From Flavobacteria bacterium MS024-3C (lineage in GTDB: Bacteria > Bacteroidota > Bacteroidia > Flavobacteriales > Flavobacteriaceae): 64,000 bases of DNA. Position numbers and translations under genes: made by a program. The stretch is taken from assembly GCA_000173115.1 (NCBI GenBank), contig ABVW01000003.1:38183-102182 (forward strand), given 5' to 3'. The notes below the pieces were generated by a model. It ran no database searches. It was not told the DNA's origin and saw only the letters and a list, made by a program, of their open reading frames with translations. Below are positions 45,802 to 54,171 of the stretch, one piece after another (the stretch's first letter is position 1; the number at the start of each line of letters is the position of its first letter).

Positions 45802-47364
45802 CTATTGTTTTACCCCAGGCTGGGTAATCTTAAAGCCTTCTTTTTCTTTAGCAGCGTCTACCATGTCTTTAACTTCTTTCAATAGGGCTTTTGCGTCGTA
45901 AATAATTCCGTCTTTAACCGTGTAATTTACCCCGCCTTTTCTAACCACTTGATTGTCTTCAGTCAAAGAAACTGCGCCTGTTCCATAAAGGACTTTTAGG
46001 TTTTGAAGGGGGTTTTGATCTACGATCACAAAATCTGCCAATTTACCCACTTCTACAGTACCTAACTGGTCTTCCATTCCTAGTGCTTCTGCGCCGTTTA
46101 AAGTAGCAGATCTGATAATTTCTAGCGGGTGAAATCCTGCCTCTCTGAGAAGCTCTAATTCCCTTACGTAGGCAAAACCATAGAGCTGATAAATAAATCC
46201 TGAATCTGAACCTGTAGTAACCCTTCCGCCTCGGTTTTTATATTCATTGATGAAAGTCATCCAAAGTTTGTAATTTCTTTTCCAAGCCACCTCTTGTTCG
46301 GTACCCCAATTGTGCCAGTAGGAGCCATGCGATATTTTACTTGGTTCATAAAATTTCCACAAGGATGGCAGGGTGTAATCTTCATGCCATTCTGCCCTTC
46401 TAGCCCTTTGAAGGTCTCTATTGGCCTCATAAATATTAAAGGTGGGGTCCATGGTAAAATCCAATGCGATGAGTTCATTCATTACATTATTCCAATGGTC
46501 GGAGTAGGGGGCAGCTGCCTGTTCCCAGAGTTGTCCAGCACCCTCAAAGCGGTGTTGTTCGTTTTGATAGTTGTAATCTAATGCATAGTTTTGGACTGTT
46601 CTGTCTGAGAACAATGCCTCCGGCAAACCATACCAATGTTCCATACTAGTCAGTCCGGCTCTAGCGGAGTGTAATACATTCCATCGCGCCACATCCATTT
46701 GTGAATGGTGGCATGCAGAACCTAATCCTAGCTTTTTGTTTTCTTCTAATGCGGCTTGCATAATAGCTGGAGCAGCACCAAAAAATTTAATTCCGTCTGC
46801 GCCTTGTTTTGCATTATCCCTCACCCATTCTCTAGCCTCCTCTGGTGTGTTAATGTCTTTTTTACTTCCAGACCCAAAGCCCGTATAAGCGAAAAGTCTC
46901 GGAGCTACTATGCTGTTTTTTTCTGATTTTCTTTTTAGGTCTAGGGTAAATTCTAGTCCTCTTCCAGAGGGTTCTCTCACTGTTGTTACCCCATGGGCCA
47001 TCCAGAGTCTAAACACATATTCTGGTTCTGCTCCTTGTGCGCGGCCCCCAATATGTCCATGCATGTCTATAAAACCAGGCATTAAATACATGCCCGATGC
47101 ATCTAACTCTTTTCCTCCTGCTTTTAGCGTAGGCCTACTCTTTTCTGTAATAGCCACACCAGGATACCCCACTACCGCTATTTGAGTAATTTTATTTCCT
47201 TCTACTACAATATCTATTGGTCCTCTTGGAGGTGCTCCATTTCCATTGATTAGGGTAACCCCTCTAATAATTAGTTGGCTGTGTGGACCGTCTCCTTCTG
47301 CAGATTGTCCAAAACCAATGCTGATAGTTAGTAAAGCAATTAATAAGTGTAGTGGCTTCTTCAT
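45802..47364 (-). CDS. Exported amidohydrolase
   Basis: 520 residues. A signal peptide (LLIALLTISIGFGQ) is followed by the amidohydrolase core, with GFIDMHGHIGG (His102, His104), GADGIKFFG (candidate metal-bridging lysine), ACHHSQMD, SMEHWYG and the TTGSDSGF aspartate. The C-terminal beta-sandwich closure is VEVGKLADFVIVDQNPLQN. It belongs to the same broad imidazolonepropionase-like group as the amidohydrolase domain of 29801-33304, without the propeller. Substrate unknown; probably periplasmic. Confidence 0.9.
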   Translation of the reverse strand: MKKPLHLLIALLTISIGFGQSAEGDGPHSQLIIRGVTLINGNGAPPRGPIDIVVEGNKITQIAVVGYPGVAITEKSRPTLKAGGKELDASGMYLMPGFIDMHGHIGGRAQGAEPEYVFRLWMAHGVTTVREPSGRGLEFTLDLKRKSEKNSIVAPRLFAYTGFGSGSKKDINTPEEAREWVRDNAKQGADGIKFFGAAPAIMQAALEENKKLGLGSACHHSQMDVARWNVLHSARAGLTSMEHWYGLPEALFSDRTVQNYALDYNYQNEQHRFEGAGQLWEQAAAPYSDHWNNVMNELIALDFTMDPTFNIYEANRDLQRARRAEWHEDYTLPSLWKFYEPSKISHGSYWHNWGTEQEVAWKRNYKLWMTFINEYKNRGGRVTTGSDSGFIYQLYGFAYVRELELLREAGFHPLEIIRSATLNGAEALGMEDQLGTVEVGKLADFVIVDQNPLQNLKVLYGTGAVSLTEDNQVVRKGGVNYTVKDGIIYDAKALLKEVKDMVDAAKEKEGFKITQPGVKQ

Positions 47365-47409
47365 TGGGTGGTTTTTGTGGTTAGTGATTTTCGATTGGGT
47401 CCAGGGTCA

Positions 47410-50400
47410 CTATTTTGTGATGATCCAGCTGCCTTCTTTTAAAAGTGATTCAGCTTGTTTGTATTTTAATGTTTTTTGTTCTCCACTCATTACATTCTGA
47501 ATGGTTACTTTATCATTTCTTCCAATTTTAGCTTCTGTTCTAACAATGGTTTCTGTCACTGATGGTCTACCTGTTTGGTTTTGACTTATCGCCCTACTTT
47601 TAGCAGCCATTTCATCTACATTAGGAATTTCTTCTTTGGTTGTTTGAAGGTTTTCTTTGGCCCTGCGTTGCTGCCTGGCTTCTTGAATTTGATTCGGATT
47701 CTCAGTGGGAAGTTCTCCTTTGAATAAGAAAGAAACAATGTCTTTATTGACCCTTTCTAACATACCCTTGAACAGTTCAAAAGCTTCAAACTTATAAATT
47801 AATAAAGGATCTTTTTGTTCGTGAACAGCCAACTGCACAGACTGTTTAAGCTCATCCATTTTTCTCAAATGTGTTTTCCAAGCCTCGTCTACCATGGCTA
47901 GAGTAATGTTTTTCTCAAAGTCAGTGATGAGTTGCTTTCCTTCACTCTCATAGGCTTTGGTGAGGTCTGTTACCACGTTTAAGGTTTTAATTCCATCTGT
48001 AAAAGGCACTACAATACGCTCAAACTTATTGGATTGGTCTTCGTATACATTCTTAATTACCCCAAAGGCGGTTTGGCTGCTGCGGGCCATTTTATTTTGA
48101 TAATGAACTAGTACAGATTTGTATGTTTTTCTAGTAAGGCTGTTAGGCGCTTCTTTTAAGAATTCCTCCTCTGAGAATGGTGCTGTCATTCCAAAGTATT
48201 TGATCAGTTCAAATTCAAAGTTTTTAAAATCACTGGCCGCTTTATTGTCTCCTGTAATGATTTCACAAGTATCAAATATCATGTTGGCAATGTCTAATTT
48301 AAGACGTTCGCCTTGTAAAGCGTGCCTCCTTCTCTTATAGACCACTTCTCTTTGTGCGTTCATGACGTCGTCGTATTCTAAAAGACGTTTACGAACCCCA
48401 AAATTATTTTCTTCTACTTTTTTCTGAGCCCGCTCTATGGATTTTGTCATCATAGAATGTTGAATCACTTCTCCCTCTTCTAAGCCCATTCTATCCATGA
48501 GTTTGGCTACCCTGTCTGATCCAAAGAGTCGCATTAGATTGTCTTCTAATGAGACATAAAATTGAGAGCTACCTGGATCTCCTTGTCTTCCAGACCTTCC
48601 CCTTAGCTGTCTGTCTACCCTTCTAGAATCATGTCTTTCAGTTCCAATAATGGCAAGTCCACCGGCGGCTTTAATTTCTTCTGAAAGTTTAATGTCTGTT
48701 CCCCTTCCAGCCATGTTGGTTGCAATTGTAACCACGCCTGCATTTCCAGCTTCTGCAACAATATCTGCTTCTTTTTTATGCAACTTGGCATTCAATACAT
48801 TATGGGGTACTTTTCTGATGCCAAGCATTTTGGAAAGTAATTCAGAAATTTCTACGGAGGTAGTACCAATTAGTGTGGGTCTCCCTGCTGCAGATAGTTT
48901 GGTGACTTCTTCTATAATGGCATTGTATTTTTCTCTTTTGGTTTTGTAAATCAGGTCATCTTTATCTGCCCTAGAAATAGGTCTATTGGTGGGGATCTCC
49001 ATGACATCTAATTTGTAAATTTCCCAAAACTCCCCAGCTTCAGTAATAGCGGTACCTGTCATACCAGCTAACTTCTTGTACATTCTAAAGTAATTCTGTA
49101 AGGTAACGGTGGCAAAAGTTTGTGTAAGGGCCTCGATTTTTACATTTTCTTTGGCTTCAATGGCTTGGTGTAGGCCATCTGAATACCTTCTACCATCCAT
49201 AATCCTTCCTGTTTGTTCGTCTACAATCATGACTTTATTGTCCATGACTACATACTCCACATCTTTTTCAAATAAAGTATAGGCTTTTAACAGTTGGTTT
49301 AAGGTATGAATGCGCTCACTTTTAATAGAAAAGTCTTTAAATAATTGGTCCTTTTCGGTGGCTTCTTCTTCTAATTCAAGCCCTTTGTTTTCAATCTCAG
49401 CAATGGCTGAACCAATATCTGGTAAAACAAAAAATTCTTTGTCTTCTTCTGTAGAAAGGTATGAAACCCCTTTTTCAGTAAGGTCTATTTGATTGGTTTT
49501 TTCTTCAATTACAAACCACAATTCAGCGTCTACCTCTGGCATTTGCTTGTTGTTGTCTTGCATGTAGAAGTTCTCTGTTTTTTGTAACAGTTGTTTTACG
49601 CCTTCCTCACTTAAAAATTTAATGAGGGCTTTATTTTTTGGTAACCCTCTGTGGACCCTGAGTAAAAGGAACCCTCCTTCTTTTTCGTTCCCAGCTGCGA
49701 TTAGCTTTTTAACCTCTGACAAGATACCAGTGAGGTACTGTCTTTGCATGTTTACCAATTCGTTTACCCTTGGCTTTAACTCTGTGAATTCGTGTCTGTC
49801 ACCTTCTGGAACAGGACCTGAAATGATGAGTGGTGTTCGGGCATCGTCCACAAGGACGGAATCTACTTCATCTACAATGGCAAAGTTTGGCGCTCTTTGT
49901 ACTAAATCGGTTGGACTGTGCGCCATATTGTCACGTAGGTAGTCAAATCCGAATTCATTATTGGTGCCATAGGTAATGTCTGCTTCATATGCAGCCCTTC
50001 TCCCCGGAGAATTTGGTTGGTGGTGGTCAATACAGTCTATGGTCATTCCGTGGAATTCGAACAAAGGAGCCATCCATGCACTATCCCTTTTAGCCAAATA
50101 ATCGTTCACGGTCACTAAGTGTACCCCATTTCCTGTAAGCGCATTTAAATAAACCGGTAGGGTGGCCACTAAGGTTTTCCCTTCTCCTGTTTGCATCTCT
50201 GCAATTTTCCCCTGGTGTAGCGCTATTCCTCCAATAAGCTGAACAGTATAATGGATCATATCCCATTTTACTTTTTTACCTGCTGCGTCCCAGCTTGTAC
50301 TCCAAATTGCAGTGTCATCTTGTATGTTTACGTAGTCTTTGGTGGCGGCAGCTTTTCTGTCTGACGCAGAAGCTGTTACGGCTATTTCTTCTGACTGAGT

Positions 50401-50769
50401 AAATCTTTTTGCAGTTTCTTTGACTAGGGCGAATGCTTCAGGTAAAATATCTTCTAATACTTTTTCAGTAATGCTGTACTGTGCTTCTTTCAGCTGGTCA
50501 ATTTTGTTGTAAGTATCTTCGTTTTTGTCAATATCAGTCTCGTTTAAGGCCGCTAATTTTAAGGATTCAATTTCACTCTCGGTGCTTGCTGTTGCCTCCT
50601 TTAGTAATTTTTTAAAGCCATGGGTCTTCTCTCTCAATGCGTCGTGAGATAGGCTTTCCATTTCTTTTTCAAAGGCATTAATTTTATCTATCAGGGGTTG
50701 TAGGGCTTTGACATCTTTCTTTGCTTTGTCTCCTACAAATACTTTAAGTACGTTGTTTATAAAACTCAT
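47410..50769 (-). CDS. secA: Preprotein translocase ATPase SecA
   Basis: The 1119-residue Sec motor is of the long Bacteroidota form. Visible are GGIALHQGKIAEMQTGEGKTLVATLPVYL (Walker A, in part), TYGTNNEFGFDYLRDNM, VDEVDSVLVDDARTPLIISGP, the second helicase domain with ATNMAGRGTDIKLS and RQLRGRSGRQGDPGSS, and the helical scaffold KTHLRKMDELKQSV. An extra 100-150 residues lie after the DEVD motif region. The C-terminus lacks the CxCx8CH zinc/SecB motif and ends in the basic NDKVTIQNVMSGEQKTLKYK segment. Monocistronic-looking; a 6-bp palindrome lies upstream. Confidence 0.97.
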   Translation of the reverse strand: MSFINNVLKVFVGDKAKKDVKALQPLIDKINAFEKEMESLSHDALREKTHGFKKLLKEATASTESEIESLKLAALNETDIDKNEDTYNKIDQLKEAQYSITEKVLEDILPEAFALVKETAKRFTQSEEIAVTASASDRKAAATKDYVNIQDDTAIWSTSWDAAGKKVKWDMIHYTVQLIGGIALHQGKIAEMQTGEGKTLVATLPVYLNALTGNGVHLVTVNDYLAKRDSAWMAPLFEFHGMTIDCIDHHQPNSPGRRAAYEADITYGTNNEFGFDYLRDNMAHSPTDLVQRAPNFAIVDEVDSVLVDDARTPLIISGPVPEGDRHEFTELKPRVNELVNMQRQYLTGILSEVKKLIAAGNEKEGGFLLLRVHRGLPKNKALIKFLSEEGVKQLLQKTENFYMQDNNKQMPEVDAELWFVIEEKTNQIDLTEKGVSYLSTEEDKEFFVLPDIGSAIAEIENKGLELEEEATEKDQLFKDFSIKSERIHTLNQLLKAYTLFEKDVEYVVMDNKVMIVDEQTGRIMDGRRYSDGLHQAIEAKENVKIEALTQTFATVTLQNYFRMYKKLAGMTGTAITEAGEFWEIYKLDVMEIPTNRPISRADKDDLIYKTKREKYNAIIEEVTKLSAAGRPTLIGTTSVEISELLSKMLGIRKVPHNVLNAKLHKKEADIVAEAGNAGVVTIATNMAGRGTDIKLSEEIKAAGGLAIIGTERHDSRRVDRQLRGRSGRQGDPGSSQFYVSLEDNLMRLFGSDRVAKLMDRMGLEEGEVIQHSMMTKSIERAQKKVEENNFGVRKRLLEYDDVMNAQREVVYKRRRHALQGERLKLDIANMIFDTCEIITGDNKAASDFKNFEFELIKYFGMTAPFSEEEFLKEAPNSLTRKTYKSVLVHYQNKMARSSQTAFGVIKNVYEDQSNKFERIVVPFTDGIKTLNVVTDLTKAYESEGKQLITDFEKNITLAMVDEAWKTHLRKMDELKQSVQLAVHEQKDPLLIYKFEAFELFKGMLERVNKDIVSFLFKGELPTENPNQIQEARQQRRAKENLQTTKEEIPNVDEMAAKSRAISQNQTGRPSVTETIVRTEAKIGRNDKVTIQNVMSGEQKTLKYKQAESLLKEGSWIITK

Positions 50770-50856
50770 ATGATCAGTTCTCTGCGTGTGTTACGCGAAT
50801 TGGTAAAGGTGTGTTTTTTGGCAAATAAATTACAAATTTCATGCCGTGGTCTTTGT

Positions 50857-50873
50857 TGTCATGTTATATGACA
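50857..50873. promoter_or_regulatory. Short palindrome upstream of secA
   Basis: TGTCAT-GTTAT-ATGACA is a perfect 6+6 inverted repeat 88 bases upstream of the secA start. It could be an operator, but chance is possible in AT-rich DNA. Confidence 0.3.
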
Positions 50874-50892
50874 TATCCTTTCAAAAATAAGC

Positions 50893-50921
50893 AAAAAAAA
50901 AGCCTCCAAGGAGACTTTTTT
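50893..50921 (-). terminator. Intrinsic terminator after the DUF2795 gene
   Basis: On the minus strand AGTCTCC-TT-GGAGGCT (one G-T pair) is followed by eight or more T. It separates the DUF2795 gene from secA. The A-run on the other side means it may work weakly in both directions. Confidence 0.8.
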
Positions 50922-50954
50922 CGGGAAATCTAAGTCAAATAGATTTCTATACTT

Positions 50955-51179
50955 TTAATATTCATCCTCATTCCAGAGGTAGTCTTCATCTGTTGGATAA
51001 TCTGGCCATATTTCTTCAATAGACTCGTAAATTTCTCCACCTTCTTCTTCCATTGATTGTAAATTCTCAACGACTTCTAAAGGAGCTCCTGTTCTAATAG
51101 CGTAATCGATTAATTCGTCTTTTGAAGCTGGCCAAGGGGCATCACTCAAATATGAAGCTAATTCTAATGTCCAATACAT
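50955..51179 (-). CDS. DUF2795 domain protein
   Basis: 74 residues. LASYLSDAPWPASKDELIDYAIRTGAP (in part) and VENLQSMEEEGGEIYESIEEIWPDYPTDEDYLW match the DUF2795 family, a small helical domain of unknown function. Very acidic C-terminal half. It has its own full promoter and terminator, so it is expressed as a separate unit. Confidence 0.88.
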   Translation of the reverse strand: MYWTLELASYLSDAPWPASKDELIDYAIRTGAPLEVVENLQSMEEEGGEIYESIEEIWPDYPTDEDYLWNEDEY

Positions 51180-51201
51180 GGGGTTCTGTTTTAGATTTTT
51201 G

Positions 51202-51231
51202 CAAAAGTAATTTTTAAACTAGAATACACAA
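51202..51231 (-). promoter_or_regulatory. Promoter of the DUF2795 gene
   Basis: On the minus strand TTG (51229-51231) is followed after 19 bases by TACTTTTG (51202-51209), a full Bacteroidota promoter, 22 bases before the ATG. Confidence 0.6.
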
Positions 51232-51270
51232 GTTATTTTAAGTTTAAATTTTAAATTATAAGAAAAAATA

Positions 51271-51813
51271 CTAGGATGGCATCCATTTCACCTCTTCAAC
51301 ACCGCCATTTTTGGCAGCATACCTGCTGAGTATAAAAAAGTAATCTGAAAGTCTATTGATGTATTCGAGTACAGTGATATCAATAGGTTGCTCCATATGA
51401 AGCGATACAAGAAGTCTTTCTGCCCTTCTACTTACGGTTCTGGCTAAATGGCAGTAGGAGACATAAGTACTCCCTCCTGGAAGTATAAAGTTTGTTAATG
51501 GGTCCAAAGAGAGTTCCATTTGATCAATGGCAAACTCTAAGTCATCTGTGTTCTTTGTGGGAATGGCTTTGGGTTTTTCTCCTTCTTTTGTTGGATTCGC
51601 TAGGATGGCACCAATTTCAAATAAATGTTTTTGTATTTCGAGTAATAGGGGTTTTTGTGAAGCCACTACAGCACCTTCTCTGAGTAAACCTATCCAAGCA
51701 TTCAATTCGTCTAAAGAACCGTATGAATCTAAATGAAGGTCATTTTTTAGTACTCTTTTTCCATTGAATAAGCTTGTCATTCCCCTGTCACCTGTTTTGG
51801 TGTAAATTTTCAT
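51271..51813 (-). CDS. PduO-type cob(I)alamin adenosyltransferase
   Basis: A 180-residue helical-bundle enzyme that makes adenosylcobalamin from cob(I)alamin and ATP. Motifs: IYTKTGDRGMTSLFNGKRV (ATP-binding N-terminus), SYGSLDELNAWIGL, FILPGGSTYVSYCHLARTVSRRAERLL (in part) and EYINRLSDYFFILSRY. Together with meaB it suggests a B12-dependent mutase in this organism. It could equally supply other B12 enzymes. Confidence 0.95.
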   Translation of the reverse strand: MKIYTKTGDRGMTSLFNGKRVLKNDLHLDSYGSLDELNAWIGLLREGAVVASQKPLLLEIQKHLFEIGAILANPTKEGEKPKAIPTKNTDDLEFAIDQMELSLDPLTNFILPGGSTYVSYCHLARTVSRRAERLLVSLHMEQPIDITVLEYINRLSDYFFILSRYAAKNGGVEEVKWMPS

Positions 51814-51859
51814 AGCGCTTAACAGTTTTGGGTTTGAATATTAATTGTTTAAATATGAA

Positions 51860-52285
51860 TTATCTCCATGAATTCTTAAACAAAATGAAATGTTCTTTTT
51901 CTTGATCTTTTTTTGTAAAAATAAGTCCAAAACTCCAGTAATCAATACTTATTTGAATGTTTTTATCTGAAATTAGTTTTTTCCATAGCTCTTTTTGTTT
52001 AAAATCGGCATTAATTTCTTCAACAAAATAAGCTGTAACTCCCCTATTTGTTAGGGAAGTTTCTAAGATTGTTAACTCAGTTAATGGACTGATTAACGGA
52101 ATATTTTTTTTCTCTAAATAAGCTTTAATGGCTTGGTTATAAGCGCTTGTTTTTGAGCCTTTTGGTACTTTATGGATGCATTTTGTCAATAATTCAAAAA
52201 CAAAGGGGGAATGAACGCTGTGTTGGTCACTAGACCTCCAGAGGTATTTTAAGTAAGCTATATATGCCCCAATTTTATTTTTCAC
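51860..52285 (-). CDS. Internally shortened relative of a flavobacterial class I SAM methyltransferase
   Basis: 141 residues, GTG start overlapping the stop of the ABC-F gene by one base. Residues 5-35 (YIAYLKYLWRSSDQHSVHSP, then FVFELLTKC) match the start of a family of about 230-240 residues in flavobacteria that I recall as class I SAM-dependent O-methyltransferases. Residues 95-137 (ELWKKLISDKNIQISIDYWS, FGLIFTKKDQEKEHFIL) match its end. The middle, where the SAM-binding Rossmann core with its Gly-rich loop should be, is missing or reduced to a few strands. The reading frame is intact. It is probably not a methyltransferase; whether it is functional or decaying is open. Confidence 0.6.
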   Translation of the reverse strand: MKNKIGAYIAYLKYLWRSSDQHSVHSPFVFELLTKCIHKVPKGSKTSAYNQAIKAYLEKKNIPLISPLTELTILETSLTNRGVTAYFVEEINADFKQKELWKKLISDKNIQISIDYWSFGLIFTKKDQEKEHFILFKNSWR

Positions 52286-54162
52286 TAGCCTTCAATTTTT
52301 GCTGCTAATTCAAACCAGCGCATTGTTTTTAGCTCTATGGTTTCAATGACTTCTTGAAGTTTTTTTGACCTGTCTTCTATTGTCTCCACAGACAATCCTT
52401 CTTCAAAAAAACTTTGTTCTAAGGCCAATTTGTCTTTCTCCAAACTTCTTATTTTAGACTCAAGTTGTTGGTACTCTTTTTGTTCATTAAAGGATATTTT
52501 TTGTTTTTGAGTAGTTGTTGCTGTTTTTGCAGCTGTTTGTTGTTGGATGCTTTTAGGCTTTATGGGCTCTTGTTCTTGGTCTTGACTGTCTTCGTATGCC
52601 CTGAAATCAGAATAATTCCCAGGGAAGTCTTCTATATATCCCGCTCCTCTGAAAACAAATAAGTGGTCTACTATTTTATCCATAAAATAGCGGTCGTGAG
52701 ATACAACGAGCAAGCATCCAGGATAATCCAATAAAAATGACTCCAAGACATTTAAAGTAACTATATCTAGATCATTGGTGGGTTCATCTAATATCAAAAA
52801 GTTTGGGTTTTGTATAAGTACGGTACATAAATACAGCCTTTTGCGTTCTCCTCCACTGAGCTTTTCAACAAAATCATATTGTTTTTTTCTGTCGAATAAA
52901 AAGCGCTCTAATAATTGTTGGGCAGAAATTTGCCGTCCTTTTTTTAGTGGAATATAGTCTCCAAATTCACGAATGACATCAATCACTTTTTGTCCAGATT
53001 TTGATGGAATGCCGTCCTGGGTATAGTAGCCAAATTTAATGGTGTCTCCAACGACTATTTTCCCACCGTCTACGCTTTCCTTTCCAGTAAGAATATTGAG
53101 AAAGGTAGATTTTCCTGTGCCATTTTTCCCAATAATCCCTATGCGTTCCCCTCTTAGGAAATTATAATCAAAACCGTCAAAAATTGATTTATCTCCAAAG
53201 GATTTAAATAGTTTGTGACATTCTAAGATTTTTGTCCCCATACGTTCCATGTCAATTTCAAGTTGAATTTCATGGTCTTGTCTTCTTTGATGGGCACGTT
53301 CTTTTATTTGGGCAAAGTCATCTATTCTAGATTTTGATTTTGTTGTTCTTGCCTTTGGCTGACGTCGCATCCAATCCAATTCTTTTTTAAAGAGTCTTTT
53401 GGATTTGTGTTGTTCTACTTGTTCTTGTGATAGTCTGGCCTCTTTTTTTTCTAAATAATAAGCGTAATTCCCTTTATAGGTGTATAATTGCCCTTGGTCT
53501 AATTCAACAATTTCATTGCAAACACGTTCTAAAAAATAGCGGTCGTGCGTCACCATAAATAGGGTAATGTTTTCTTTGGCAAAATAAACTTCCAGCCATT
53601 CGATCATTTCTAAATCTAAGTGGTTTGTAGGTTCGTCTAAAATGAGCAAATCAGGTTTGTTAAGTAATGCGTTGGCTAACGCAACCCGTTTTTTTTGTCC
53701 TCCAGATAAAGCGGAAACTTTAAGTTGAAGGTCGTCTAGTTTTAGTTTGGATAGTATTTGTTGGTATTGGGTCTCAAAGTCCCAAGCGGCGTGTCTATCC
53801 ATGGCATCAAAGGCTTTTTGGTAGCCATCTGCATTGTCCATGTCTAATAATGCCTTCTCATAATTGGCTATGACTTTTAAGACCTCATTGTCTGAAGCTA
53901 GAATACATTGTTCAATAGTACTGTTTTCTGCGAGAATTGGCTCCTGGGCTAAAAAAGACACTTTAATGTCTTTTCTGTAATTAACCATGCCTTGGTCTGG
54001 CTGATCTAATCCTGAAAGGATATTTAAAATAGCCGTTTTACCACTGCCATTTTTAGCAATTAAAGCAATTTTTTGGTCCTTATTGACTCCAAATGACAAT
54101 TGCTCAAACAAGACCAATTCCCCGTAGGATTTACTAATATTCTCAACACTTAAAAGGTTCAT
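52285..54162 (-). CDS. ABC-F family ATPase (Uup-like)
   Basis: 625 residues with two ABC domains and no membrane segments. The first has Walker A IAKNGSGKTAIL, signature LSGGQKKRVALA and DEPTNHLDLEMIEWLE. The second has GKNGTGKSTFLN, LSGGERKRLYL and DEPTNDLDIVTLNVLE. The linker (about 240-300) is Lys/Arg-rich, and a C-terminal coiled coil (about 540-625) follows, as in Uup. ABC-F proteins act on ribosomes or branched DNA rather than in transport. Confidence 0.93.
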   Translation of the reverse strand: MNLLSVENISKSYGELVLFEQLSFGVNKDQKIALIAKNGSGKTAILNILSGLDQPDQGMVNYRKDIKVSFLAQEPILAENSTIEQCILASDNEVLKVIANYEKALLDMDNADGYQKAFDAMDRHAAWDFETQYQQILSKLKLDDLQLKVSALSGGQKKRVALANALLNKPDLLILDEPTNHLDLEMIEWLEVYFAKENITLFMVTHDRYFLERVCNEIVELDQGQLYTYKGNYAYYLEKKEARLSQEQVEQHKSKRLFKKELDWMRRQPKARTTKSKSRIDDFAQIKERAHQRRQDHEIQLEIDMERMGTKILECHKLFKSFGDKSIFDGFDYNFLRGERIGIIGKNGTGKSTFLNILTGKESVDGGKIVVGDTIKFGYYTQDGIPSKSGQKVIDVIREFGDYIPLKKGRQISAQQLLERFLFDRKKQYDFVEKLSGGERKRLYLCTVLIQNPNFLILDEPTNDLDIVTLNVLESFLLDYPGCLLVVSHDRYFMDKIVDHLFVFRGAGYIEDFPGNYSDFRAYEDSQDQEQEPIKPKSIQQQTAAKTATTTQKQKISFNEQKEYQQLESKIRSLEKDKLALEQSFFEEGLSVETIEDRSKKLQEVIETIELKTMRWFELAAKIEG

Positions 54163-54171
54163 ATAACGGGG

